A stretch of DNA of 64,000 bases from an uncultured Draconibacterium sp. (GTDB lineage Bacteria > Bacteroidota > Bacteroidia > Bacteroidales > Prolixibacteraceae), in contig NZ_OY771649.1 of assembly GCF_963674925.1 (NCBI RefSeq), positions 1-64,000 of the forward strand, read 5' to 3'. Below the pieces are notes generated by a model. The model saw nothing but the letters and a program-made list of their open reading frames with translations, did no database searches and was not told where the DNA came from. Positions 16,835 through 25,958 of the stretch are shown in pieces; position 1 is the stretch's first letter, and each line of letters starts with the position of its first letter. The translations under genes and the position numbers were made by a program.

Positions 16835-19609
16835 TTACTTATTCTTTCCACAACAATATTTATATTTTTTCCCACTGTGGCAATAACAAGGATCATTTCT
16901 TCCAATGGTTTTGGGATTGCCAAAATTCTTGGCCTTCGAAATTTTGCTTTCTATTATTTCTTTGATTTGAGCTGCAACTTTAACATCGGGATGAGATTTC
17001 TCAAATAAAACATTGAACATATCAATGCTCTTGTTTATATAATTCTTTGCCTCTAAAAGATTATTCTGTATCAAGTGTAAACTTGCATAATTACAATAGA
17101 ATAGTGCGATATATGGATTGATGGCATTTCTCTTTTTTTCTAGTTTTTCGATGGTTAATGTAAAATATTTTTGTGCGTTAGCATAATCCTGCATAGACAA
17201 ATAAACCTCAGCAATAATGCCATAAGCCTTGGAAACCTCTGGATGATCTGATGGAAAAATATTCTCTCGAACTTGAATTGATTTTAGGTGAAAATCAATT
17301 GCTTTTTTAAACTCACCTTTTGCTCTATGTAATGTTCCAAGATTAGTATAAGATTCGGCTAAGTCATAATGATCTGATGTAAATATTTTTGCTCTTATTT
17401 TTAGTGCTTTAATATGATATTCTTCTGATTTATCAAAATGACCAAGTTTCTCATAATCAACAGCAAGGCTATTATAGGACTGTGCTAAATAAGGGTGATC
17501 ATCAACTAAAATATTTTCTCTTAATTCAGTTGCTATAAGACCATATTTTAAAGACATTTTCCTATTTTCTAAAATCCCATATGTATTTGATATATTATTA
17601 TAAACTATAGCCAATTCTGGACATTTCATATTAGGGATATATGTCTCAAAAATTTTAATTGCCTGTAACATGTATTCAAGGCTTTTTCTAATATTTCCTA
17701 AGAATCTATAATTTTCACCAATGTTACTATATAACATGGCTAATTTTAGGTAATCCTTGTCTAATTCATTTTCTACATATTCAACAACTTTCAAATTAAA
17801 TTTGAGAGCCTTTTCATATTCACCAAGTCTTAAGTAGCAAACTGCGATGTTTACATATATATAGTAAACTTCCGATTCATTGCAGTCTTCATTCTCAATA
17901 AATTGAATTATTTCATTATAGAAATATAGAGCTTTCTTTGAATTTCCATTGTAATCATTTAACGCGGCAACGTTGTTAATCAATGAAATAAATCGAACTT
18001 GCTTTGTATATAGGTACTTAAGAAGATGTTCCGCGATTGTTAAGTAAGGTACCTTAGAAATATAACTTTCCTGGTCGCTAAATGAGAGCAAATTTGTAAT
18101 AGACTTAATTAAAGGTTCACAATTTTCTTCATCTGGAAGTAATTTAAATCTCAGAACTTCTTGAATTATCTGATGCGTTTTATAACCTCCATTTTCCTCT
18201 TTTATCCAACCATTAGCTACCAAATCTTTGAGACCTTCAAAAAAATCGTTGTCATTTTCTGGAATATTGAATAACTGTTTAAGTGTATTATATTCAAAGA
18301 ATTGTGTCGGAAGGACTGAAAAGTAGCGTAGAATTTCTTTTTGTTCATTGCTTAATTTGAAGATGGAAAAAATACTGAGTAAATATTCAAATGGTCTTAC
18401 GGCTTTTCTATTTATATTATGGGCTACATGGATGCTTGCGGTTGGAGACATATTTAACCCTTCAGCTTTCAATTTACTTGCTAACTCATTCAATGTAATC
18501 CGCCTAAGATTTGCAGTTTTTGATAATAATTCGATAGTTAATGTATGATTGCCAATGTAATTTAGTACAGTACGTAGTATGTCGTTCTTTTCTATAGTAT
18601 AGTATTTGAAAAAAAGAAGTATAGCATCTTCTTCATCAAGAACATCCAAACTAAGCGACTTATAATTAGGTATTTCTATCCTGGAAGTCAACAACACCTT
18701 CCAATAAGGAAGACCTGGCATTTCATTTTCATAGTTTCCAATTTGCGACGGCGCATTGTCAATAACGATTATATTATTCCCATTAATATTATTGAGCTTA
18801 TTTAAAATGATTTGAAATTTACTTTCAAGAGATATATCTTCAGTAAATTTGATGTCTAAATTATTAATTAGTATCGGGTTGTTTGTAAATGATTCAATTA
18901 AAATCAACTCGTCGAAGTCATCATTCATACTCGAGTTCTCAACATCAATCCAAACTATGTGATCAAAGTTGTTAAGGTATTTATTGATAAAAAATTTTGC
19001 TAATGTACTTTTTCCAATCCCGCCAATCCCGTTTATAATTAATCCCTTTTTGGATTCGTCCAAATACGTTTGTAACTTTTTAAAATCAGTATCTCTTCCA
19101 ATTATTTCATTTTCATCAATCTTTGGAATATATGTAATTATTTTAGGAACTATCTGAACTGGTTGGTATAAATGAGGATAATATTTTTCTCTTAGTTCAG
19201 TATATTGAATAATTAATGGTTCAATATCTTCCCAACTCCAGTACTCAATTTCAAAATTACATTCTTGAGCCAGTTTCCCTGCATAATCTTGAACACTTCC
19301 GAATTTTCTTGCAGTGCTTATTAAAATAAATTTGTTGAACTTAAAAGGGAAATCGTTTAATAACCATATACTGTTATCAAAGTCTGCAATCAGCTCTCGT
19401 TCAATACTTTTTTCTGAACGTAGTAGCTTTTTCTTTTTACACTGCAATACGATGTTAAACTCTGTTGAGTATATGTCCACACCATATTGAACCGCTCCTT
19501 TAGTTTTATAACCTTGGAAAGATTGGGTTTTATAAAGTAAATTAAATAGATCTTTACAAAACTCTTGAAAAGTATTTTCTTCACCGATAGGTTCAAATTG
19601 GAAAAACAT
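16835..19609 (-). CDS. Mrr-like nuclease / NB-ARC ATPase / TPR / SEC-C protein (STAND, NLR-like)
   Basis: 924 aa in four parts. Residues 1-150 form an Mrr/PD-(D/E)xK restriction domain with GVDIY (D45) and LQCKK (Q56, K58). Residues about 165-420 are an NB-ARC ATPase: INGIGGIGKSTLAKFF (Walker A 194-202), NIIVIDN (Walker B 280-285), LLTSR (306-310). Residues about 430-540 look like winged-helix and helical linkers. Residues about 550-890 carry tetratricopeptide repeats with recurring YxNLGxxYxxxGxxxKA patterns. The last 22 residues are a SEC-C zinc finger (DPCYCHSG..YKYCCGK). The layout is that of STAND/NLR-like antiviral sensors: TPRs detect a foreign molecule, NB-ARC oligomerises, and the nuclease kills phage or cell. 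It lies 27 bp after the preceding gene, so it is probably the last gene of the - strand operon, facing the kinase across a 33-bp gap. Confidence 0.85.
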   Translation of the reverse strand: MFFQFEPIGEENTFQEFCKDLFNLLYKTQSFQGYKTKGAVQYGVDIYSTEFNIVLQCKKKKLLRSEKSIERELIADFDNSIWLLNDFPFKFNKFILISTARKFGSVQDYAGKLAQECNFEIEYWSWEDIEPLIIQYTELREKYYPHLYQPVQIVPKIITYIPKIDENEIIGRDTDFKKLQTYLDESKKGLIINGIGGIGKSTLAKFFINKYLNNFDHIVWIDVENSSMNDDFDELILIESFTNNPILINNLDIKFTEDISLESKFQIILNKLNNINGNNIIVIDNAPSQIGNYENEMPGLPYWKVLLTSRIEIPNYKSLSLDVLDEEDAILLFFKYYTIEKNDILRTVLNYIGNHTLTIELLSKTANLRRITLNELASKLKAEGLNMSPTASIHVAHNINRKAVRPFEYLLSIFSIFKLSNEQKEILRYFSVLPTQFFEYNTLKQLFNIPENDNDFFEGLKDLVANGWIKEENGGYKTHQIIQEVLRFKLLPDEENCEPLIKSITNLLSFSDQESYISKVPYLTIAEHLLKYLYTKQVRFISLINNVAALNDYNGNSKKALYFYNEIIQFIENEDCNESEVYYIYVNIAVCYLRLGEYEKALKFNLKVVEYVENELDKDYLKLAMLYSNIGENYRFLGNIRKSLEYMLQAIKIFETYIPNMKCPELAIVYNNISNTYGILENRKMSLKYGLIATELRENILVDDHPYLAQSYNSLAVDYEKLGHFDKSEEYHIKALKIRAKIFTSDHYDLAESYTNLGTLHRAKGEFKKAIDFHLKSIQVRENIFPSDHPEVSKAYGIIAEVYLSMQDYANAQKYFTLTIEKLEKKRNAINPYIALFYCNYASLHLIQNNLLEAKNYINKSIDMFNVLFEKSHPDVKVAAQIKEIIESKISKAKNFGNPKTIGRNDPCYCHSGKKYKYCCGKNK

Positions 19610-19636
19610 AATATAAAGAAAAAAGGAACAACGTTT

Positions 19637-20146
19637 TTATTCAACCTCCTTCAACAGCTTCACAAAGCAATCATCATCATCAAAGAAAGCAGGATTTTCT
19701 GTTACTTTTGAGTTGATAAAATCGAATCCACCATTAGCATAAGCCTCCATTAGACGGCTAATATTTCGCATTTCGCGCTCAGCATCTTTTTGTTCCATAT
19801 TTTCCAGGACATTAAAGTCAAGTTCTGATTTTACGAACATCGTCATCCAAAGATATTGCACCGTTTGTGCCGAGTTATTGGAACTCCAGTCCCGAACCGG
19901 AACGCCAAACGTTTTTGTTTCCTGGTCGTCAGGAATCGGAATGGGATTATTCGTGTAAAGGCCAATGAATGCTGAATAAAGAAAGAATTCGTAGAAATTG
20001 GTAAAGAATTTTCCCAAGTCATAACTTTTTTCCCCGGATTCATGGTAATCGATAGCTCCTTTTCTTGCAAAGCCTTCGATAAGCCTTCTGTATTTCATTG
20101 AATATCGAGGAGTCTTTTTCCCCAGTTCCTCCATTAAATCTATCAT
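19637..20146 (-). CDS. 169-aa protein of the SspFGH-like effector operon
   Basis: 169 aa, predicted helical and rich in aromatic residues (KFFTNFYEFFLYSAFIGLY at about 46-64; TVQYLWMTMF), with an acidic end (FFDDDDCF). I do not recognise the family. It is not DndE by sequence: no match to the short basic DndE core. It follows the DndD-like gene by 5 bp, and the gene order (helicase-small-SMC-this) suggests it forms a complex with the ATPase. Likely one component of the PT-dependent restriction machine. The letter F, G or H cannot be assigned from sequence alone. Confidence 0.7.
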   Translation of the reverse strand: MIDLMEELGKKTPRYSMKYRRLIEGFARKGAIDYHESGEKSYDLGKFFTNFYEFFLYSAFIGLYTNNPIPIPDDQETKTFGVPVRDWSSNNSAQTVQYLWMTMFVKSELDFNVLENMEQKDAEREMRNISRLMEAYANGGFDFINSKVTENPAFFDDDDCFVKLLKEVE

Positions 20147-20151
20147 GGTGT

Positions 20152-22350
20152 TTAGTTTAATAAAGTTATGTTGGTTGATAATTCTTTTCGGTTTGTCCGG
20201 TTTTCTTCCCTGATGGATGGCTCAACTACATAGACAGCTCCTAAATTGTCGACTTCATCCAGTAAACGCTTTCGCAAAGCTTTGTTATGGTAAAAATCAT
20301 AACTCAGTATTATGCTTTGGGCAAAAACGTCGTCAATTGTGTTACAGAATCCAATTGTATAATTATCTCCGAATTTTGAAGTAGGCGCGTCTGAAATAAG
20401 AGGATGAAACTCAGATTTTCCTTTGGCCGTAACAATGGCCATAATGGTTGCCAGTTTTATTAGGATGATATTTGAATCATTAATCGAAGTTAATTCAATA
20501 CCATTCTCGTCAACATTTTTGGGCATGTAATTATTACCTATTTTTTTCAAAATAATTTTGCCTTGAACCGATCGATTATCAGCAGTCATTCTTTTAAAAT
20601 GTTTGTTCGCTTCTTCTTCAATAAGGCGAATTTGTTCTTCAAAAACTAAGTTGCGGGTAGACTTAGCTATTTCTAAGAAAGTCTCAAGAACCTCTTTCTT
20701 TTCTGCAGTTTCAAGCTTGTCAGTTTCACCAACATTGCTTCTCATTTTTACCAGTATTTCTTTAAGCTCAGCATTATTTGCCTTTAGCCGTTGTTCGGTT
20801 TCGAACTTCTGATGCTGAAACTTATCTTTGTCTTTATCGTACTGCTGAAATTTTCGGACTATATCTCTTGATTCTTCTTCACCAATAGAACTGGTTCCCA
20901 ATAATTGTTTAAATTTTTGATCCAATATTTCATGATCTTGAATGGCCTTTTTCTTTTTGTCTTCTAGCTGATCGATTTTTTCCAGTTCATTGGCGATGGA
21001 TTGATCGATGTTGTTAATGACATTGGTTTTGAGATAGTAGCCATTGTTGTACAGATTCTGAAAGAAAGTCTTAAAATCGTTTTTTACTATGTCTGAAATA
21101 GACACCCTTGTTTTTTTTGTTCTCTCGAGCAGTTCTGAAAGATGATTATGTGCAGTATCATTTTCTTCAAATTTTCGATCACATAAAAAGCAAATCTTTT
21201 CATCGATCATTTCCTGAAGATAAGTTGCATTGGGAACATTCTCGGGAAGCCGGTTTCTTTTGGCTTCTTCCTGCTGAATCTTTAACTTATGTTCCAACTT
21301 CAAATTTTCTCGTTCCTCTTCATAATCTTTCAGTAGATACTCAAATTTTTTAAAATAAGAACCGGCATTTCGTAGAATCCAATGTTTATTGAATAGGTTA
21401 CTATTAAATCCTTTTCGTGCAATACTTAATTCCCCATCTATTCGATTGATACGTTCTCTATTATTCTTTAATTCTGATTTGATCTTTTCGAGTTCTTGAG
21501 CATCCTTGATTTTTCCGAGTAGTTCATCCTTATATTCTTCAGCGAATGCGAGGTTGTCATTAATTTTTTTTAGGTCGCCTTCATCTCGAAGAATATATCT
21601 TTCCAATTGTTCCTGGCGCGAGGTCAGAGATTGCGTTAGTTGCTCGTTTTTTGATTTATCTTTCAATTCATTTTTATAAGCATTCTCTGCCTGTTTAAAA
21701 ACCTTTTCAGCAGTATCTATTATTGAATCATAATAATTAATGTCACTAAGAATATTAATTGCCTGGGTTAATGAATTTTCGTTTTTAAAGTCAATTAAGC
21801 TATCAACTTGTTCACCCTGAAACCATAGATATTGACTCATATCTGTTGGGATAAGCTTTTGCACAACGGAATCAAAGGCATCGGTTCCAGCGAGTGGTTT
21901 ATAGTTTAAAATGTCCTTTTTCTCGACACCAGTAACACTATGTGTTGGAATCTTCCAGCATTCGGAATCATTATAATCAGAAGAATCTTTAATCTTTTCA
22001 ATCGTGTAATATCGTTCAAGGATATATTCATTTGGGTAGGCACTTGTGTTTCTGTACTCATGCAACTTCATCTGGACCTTGGCTGTTATACGATCTCCAA
22101 TATTGGCTCCCGATTTCGCTTTATCCGAGATTAAGTTGATTCCAATATCTGAAGTATTTATAAGTTGACGAGTAGATGAATCAAAAATTTTATCGTACAG
22201 GACCCAAAAAAAGGCATCATACAGTTTTGATTTCCCTGATCCATTATCTCCGATTATCACATTTAGTCCTTTTCTAAACATGAACTTGTTCTTTTCAAGC
22301 TTTCCCGAGTAACATTGAAAATTCTCAATTGCAATAGAATCGATTATCAT
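20152..22350 (-). CDS. DndD/Rad50-like coiled-coil ATPase
   Basis: 732 aa, SMC/Rad50-like. The N-terminal Walker A GDNGSGKS (34-41) follows an ENFQCYSG motif. Long coiled coils (about 190-370 and 420-600) flank a zinc-hook CFLC (C387-C390). A C-terminal Walker B-like segment HPLISDAPTSKFGDNY is near residue 653. The ABC signature normally LSxGE appears as LTSINDSNIILIKLA, a strong departure that could alter ATP hydrolysis or dimerisation. Homologues occur as DndD and in PT-restriction modules, where such ATPases act with helicase/nuclease partners on DNA. The start overlaps the stop of the 73-aa gene as ATGA. Expected role: DNA sensing and translocation in the effector complex. Confidence 0.8.
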   Translation of the reverse strand: MIIDSIAIENFQCYSGKLEKNKFMFRKGLNVIIGDNGSGKSKLYDAFFWVLYDKIFDSSTRQLINTSDIGINLISDKAKSGANIGDRITAKVQMKLHEYRNTSAYPNEYILERYYTIEKIKDSSDYNDSECWKIPTHSVTGVEKKDILNYKPLAGTDAFDSVVQKLIPTDMSQYLWFQGEQVDSLIDFKNENSLTQAINILSDINYYDSIIDTAEKVFKQAENAYKNELKDKSKNEQLTQSLTSRQEQLERYILRDEGDLKKINDNLAFAEEYKDELLGKIKDAQELEKIKSELKNNRERINRIDGELSIARKGFNSNLFNKHWILRNAGSYFKKFEYLLKDYEEERENLKLEHKLKIQQEEAKRNRLPENVPNATYLQEMIDEKICFLCDRKFEENDTAHNHLSELLERTKKTRVSISDIVKNDFKTFFQNLYNNGYYLKTNVINNIDQSIANELEKIDQLEDKKKKAIQDHEILDQKFKQLLGTSSIGEEESRDIVRKFQQYDKDKDKFQHQKFETEQRLKANNAELKEILVKMRSNVGETDKLETAEKKEVLETFLEIAKSTRNLVFEEQIRLIEEEANKHFKRMTADNRSVQGKIILKKIGNNYMPKNVDENGIELTSINDSNIILIKLATIMAIVTAKGKSEFHPLISDAPTSKFGDNYTIGFCNTIDDVFAQSIILSYDFYHNKALRKRLLDEVDNLGAVYVVEPSIREENRTNRKELSTNITLLN

Positions 22351-22568
22351 ATTGTTTCTCTTTTAAAGGATTGATTGATTTTACGGGCAACGGTGTCGAC
22401 TGACTCACTGTCTTCTAAATGTAAAATTGTGGTTTTTATCACATTAATGAGTCTGTCTGAACTTGGAGTACTTAAATTCATAGTTTTAAGTCTGCTTTCA
22501 CTCAATCCTGTCTTTTCTCTTAAAAGAGGATTTTGGAGAAATTTTTGGAATACCTCATTTTTATTCAT
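22347..22568 (-). CDS. 73-aa small protein between helicase and SMC-like ATPase
   Basis: 73 aa, charged and helical (MNKNEVFQKFLQNPLLREK..., ending KINQSFKRETI). No known domain. It is real by context: 7 bp after the helicase gene and a 4-bp ATGA overlap with the SMC-like gene, so it is translationally coupled to both. Probably a small adaptor of the effector complex, or an N-terminal helical binder for its partners. The opposite frame is also open but lacks context. Confidence 0.65.
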   Translation of the reverse strand: MNKNEVFQKFLQNPLLREKTGLSESRLKTMNLSTPSSDRLINVIKTTILHLEDSESVDTVARKINQSFKRETI

Positions 22569-22575
22569 AATGTAA

Positions 22576-24783
22576 TTATCTCAATGATTCCTTTATTTCG
22601 TATAAATCAAGATCGTAATACGTACATATTTCATTTATTTGATCAATAGCTTCATATTGGTTTCTAGCCATGAACGAAAAGTCTGCAACTCTTCTCAGTT
22701 CATTCTCAACTAGCGACCGTTCCATTTCGAAATTGCCAGATTGCTTTAAGGCATCCAATTTTGGAATAACTACTAAATCATGAATGACTGCATATTTCTT
22801 ATCATCATGTTGTCGAAGGATCCTACCTCTTCTTTGAATAAATTGTCTTGGATTTCCGGTACTTGAGCAAAAAATAGCAAGTTCAGTTCTGGGGACATCT
22901 ACTCCTTCATCTAAGCACTTCATTGCTGTGAGTACATCAATTTTACCATTTTCAAAAGAATCTAGTACAAAGGATCTATCGCTATCCTCACCAGTATAGG
23001 TTGATACCCGAATTTTTGGGCTGGCCTCCATAATTGTCTGGTTATATTGCTGAATAATTCTTTCTTCCTCCAGTGAATTATTATCAAATCCTTCTGGTAC
23101 ATATACAAATGTGTACTTCAGGTTCTTTTTAGAATTTAACTCGTGTTTTAATATGCCTCGAAAAACTTCAATCTTATTTTGTGCTTTATGAATGATACGT
23201 TTCCTCTTCATCAAAAGCATTGTTACAATATCATCCCCCTTAAGAGTTTTTGTTTCAGAGTCAAAGAATTTAGTGAGCTTCAACGTTATTTCTTTATACT
23301 CCTCTAATTCTTCTCCAGTTAATTGTACAATGTGGGGGAAGTAATCATACTGACATAGAATACCTTTCGCAATGGCTTCTTCCATTGTGAAAGAATAAAC
23401 GTATGGAGGTTTGTCATTGAAGAAATCGTTCATCGCATCTGTCCCTTCTCCATCATAGATTCTTTTTGGTGTGGCAGATAACCCAATTCGTTTCTCGAAG
23501 AGCGTTTTGGGTAAAACTTCAAGAAGCTTTGGTGACGCAATGTTGTGCGCTTCATCAGCAATTAATAGAGTTGTTCTCGGGAAATATTTTAAAAAACTCT
23601 GAAGTGTATGACGGGCGTACGATACGTATGTTGAAATAATTACGAATGATTTTTGCCTGCTGAACTGAAAATTTGTTGTAAGCTTACTTAGCTTCCTTTT
23701 CCAATCCGATTCAATTCCGACAACAATGATATCTTTTATATTGAATTTGTGTACTTCTTTGATCCACTGTCTTTGTAAGTCATTTGTTGGAACTAATATG
23801 ATTGCCTGAATTTGTCCCGTCTGTTTATATTCATTTAATACGCAATTTAAGGCCGTAATCGTTTTACCGGTACCAGTTGCCATTGCAAAAATACCTTGGT
23901 AATTATTCGATTTCCACTTTTCGTATGCTCGTTTTTGGTAATCTCTAGGTCCGGAAGGATAGGGGAATCTTGGAGTTGTACTAAGTTCTTGTACTATTTT
24001 CTCAAAGGATTCGATTTGTTTTGTATAAGTTTCTAGAATTTTAATCTTATGACCTAAGTTTTTTATAACATCAATCTCGTCTTCAACTAATTGTTCAAGC
24101 TCTTTTTCCTGGCCACGTTGTTTAATTACTTCTACAATATCATCAACAAGGAGATATTCAAAGTATTCATTCTCCTTAAAGAAGATACTTTCAAAATTGT
24201 GAACTTGTTCTTCAATCTTAGCTTGTTCAGAACTCTCGCCCCATGAACGTGATATACTTAAACTTTCCCCATTTTCGAGTAATCCTTTAAAGGTGAAATT
24301 ACAACTTCCATTAAAAAATATTTTGTGTTCACCATCATCAAGAATCCCCTGTTTATAATGGGAAAGACCATTGGGTTTAAGTTTAACTGGTTGAATAATT
24401 AACCGATTATTTTTGTGTAAATATTTCAGACAATTAAAAAAGTGTTGATCTCCGTTTTTGATGATCTGTTCAAGTCCCTTTAGGTCGTCATTTAAATATT
24501 TCTCTATCTCTGATTTGTTATAACTTTCAACAGGTTCTTCAACCAAAATACTCTTGTCTTCCTTGGATAGAAAGTGGTTGGTAATAATCCGAAGCGTTCC
24601 TCCATTGAAAATAAATTGTGCGAATCCATAAGACAAAGCTCGTATTGCATTACTACTAAAATATCCAAGCTTTAAGTCTATTTTCTTACAATGTGGAATT
24701 GTAGTCAAATAGAACTCGATTGGAAGGTGATTGCTATCTGAACTGTATTCTAGCGTCTTTGGATATGTGAGTTCGTTAAGCAT
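22576..24783 (-). CDS. PLD-nuclease + DEAH helicase, PT-system restriction enzyme
   Basis: 735 aa. The N-terminal phospholipase D-type nuclease half-site has H142, K144 and D149 (SHYKQGILDD) and NGSCNFT (G159, S160, N162), followed by E in NGES. After a linker comes an SF2 helicase: Q-like DYQKRAYEKW, Walker A ATGTGKT (302-308), DEAH (410-413), SAT (436-438) and motif VI QFIQRRGRILRQ near 665. This nuclease-helicase layout is that of the proteins annotated as DNA phosphorothioation system restriction enzymes. It should unwind and cut DNA lacking the PT mark. It is the first gene of the - strand operon, whose promoter must lie in 24784-24900. Confidence 0.85.
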   Translation of the reverse strand: MLNELTYPKTLEYSSDSNHLPIEFYLTTIPHCKKIDLKLGYFSSNAIRALSYGFAQFIFNGGTLRIITNHFLSKEDKSILVEEPVESYNKSEIEKYLNDDLKGLEQIIKNGDQHFFNCLKYLHKNNRLIIQPVKLKPNGLSHYKQGILDDGEHKIFFNGSCNFTFKGLLENGESLSISRSWGESSEQAKIEEQVHNFESIFFKENEYFEYLLVDDIVEVIKQRGQEKELEQLVEDEIDVIKNLGHKIKILETYTKQIESFEKIVQELSTTPRFPYPSGPRDYQKRAYEKWKSNNYQGIFAMATGTGKTITALNCVLNEYKQTGQIQAIILVPTNDLQRQWIKEVHKFNIKDIIVVGIESDWKRKLSKLTTNFQFSRQKSFVIISTYVSYARHTLQSFLKYFPRTTLLIADEAHNIASPKLLEVLPKTLFEKRIGLSATPKRIYDGEGTDAMNDFFNDKPPYVYSFTMEEAIAKGILCQYDYFPHIVQLTGEELEEYKEITLKLTKFFDSETKTLKGDDIVTMLLMKRKRIIHKAQNKIEVFRGILKHELNSKKNLKYTFVYVPEGFDNNSLEEERIIQQYNQTIMEASPKIRVSTYTGEDSDRSFVLDSFENGKIDVLTAMKCLDEGVDVPRTELAIFCSSTGNPRQFIQRRGRILRQHDDKKYAVIHDLVVIPKLDALKQSGNFEMERSLVENELRRVADFSFMARNQYEAIDQINEICTYYDLDLYEIKESLR

Positions 24784-24943
24784 TAGTTTTAGTTTCGATC
24801 TTTAATCAAATATTCGAAGAATAATTGGTTTTATATTGAATTTAATGCATTCTAAATGTAACGCAACATTTGTGCATTTTTGAGACAGCGTAATTTAGTA
24901 AGGATTTTTTTATTAACAATATAAATGTAAAGATTTTATACGG

Positions 24944-25120
24944 TTAATCGCCTTTAAATCCTGTCAAAGTTACTTCGCCGTCCGGAAAAGTCAATGGCGG
25001 CTGAAATTGCCCAATTTTGCCAGCCGTCCGTTGGAGCTGTTCAGTTTTTATTTCGTTAACTTCATAAAATCTGACATAGCCCATTGACAAGAATCCATCC
25101 GGCTCAATGGCATGCGCCAA
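24944..25120 (-). CDS. possible gene remnant at the cargo boundary
   Basis: In the 390-bp gap between the helicase gene and ardC, the - strand holds a coding-looking frame of 58 codons after an upstream stop at 25124-25126. It contains GYVRFYEVNEIKTEQ and FQPPLTFPDGEVTLTGFKGD and stops at TAA 24944-24946. There is a TTG at 25118-25120 and an ATG inside. Base composition resembles the ICE backbone rather than the AT-rich defence genes, so this may be the surviving 3' end of a backbone gene cut when the cargo entered. The remaining gap (24784-24943) is AT-rich and must hold the promoter of the helicase operon; I cannot define it. Confidence 0.35.
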   Translation of the reverse strand: MAHAIEPDGFLSMGYVRFYEVNEIKTEQLQRTAGKIGQFQPPLTFPDGEVTLTGFKGD

Positions 25121-25174
25121 AATTTAATGGCGTGCCAGTAGCTGAAATAAATCCCAAGGGCATGGGTGGATTCA

Positions 25175-25833
25175 ATGAGTAAATTTGATATTTATGAGAC
25201 AGTAACTAATTTAATTGTAGAACGCCTGGAAGCAGGTGTAATTCCATGGCATATGCCGTGGAAAACTGCCAGTGCCATTCCTCGTAACCTGGTTTCTAAA
25301 AAGCCTTACCGGGGATTTAATTTCTGGTATCTGCTTAGCTTTGGTTTTGAAAGGCCTTATTTCCTTTCCTTCAAACAAGTTCAGGATCTTGGTGGAAAGA
25401 TTAAAAAAGGCTCTAAATCATTTATGATTGTATTCTGGAAAATGATGGAATACGAAAAAGATGACGAAACCAAAGAAATACCAATGCTTCGTTATTATCG
25501 GGTATTTCACATTGACGATGTAGAAGGTATCGATCCAGATAAAATTCCTGAAAACACCGCTCACGATCACGACTTCGATCCGATTGCTTCCTGTGAACAG
25601 CTTATCCAGTTCTGGTCCGATTCCCCGGTCATAAAGCTTGATCAGAAAAAAGCATGTTATATACCTTCATTGGATGAAGTCCACATGCCGGGAGCAAGAA
25701 CCTTTTTTCAGGATGAAGAGTTTTACTCAACGATATTTCATGAACTTTGCCACAGTACAGGCCACAGAAAAAGGCTTAATCGACACGAACGTTTTTCTAA
25801 CCTGAATTTTGCAAGTAAAGATTACTCGCAAGA
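25175..25833 (+). pseudogene. ardC: ardC antirestriction gene, 5' fragment
   Basis: Starts at ATG 25175 (MSKFDIYETVTNLIVERLEAG); a GTG at 25166 is in frame. It contains the N-terminal ssDNA-binding ArdC domain (IPWHMPWK, PRNLVSKKPYRGFN) and the zincin-like metallopeptidase motif FHELCHSTGH at about residues 187-196. ArdC proteins protect incoming single-stranded DNA from restriction during conjugation. At codon 220 (ASKDYSQ) the frame runs into a RIT element and stops 13 bases later at 25846. Removing the element and one copy of GCAAGA joins 25833 to 29704 and restores a 306-codon frame, a normal ArdC length. Confidence 0.9.
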
Positions 25834-25920
25834 TTATCCTAACTAAAATATTATCCCAACTTTTGGAGCATATCTTTTAGTTTACAGCATGTTAACGCCA
25901 TAAGAGTTGGGATAATATTT
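25834..25920. repeat. left end of RIT element with iterated recombinase-type sites
   Basis: The end begins TTATCCTAACTAAAATATTA. A second box, AAATATTATCCCAACTTTT (25846-25864), is repeated in inverted orientation at 25901-25920 (complement reads AAATATTATCCCAACTCTTA). These resemble arm-type recombinase binding sites. The space between the boxes has no gene. Confidence 0.75.
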
Positions 25921-25958
25921 CTTCAAGAAAGTGGGCTGTCTTTGTTAATCTCTGGCAT

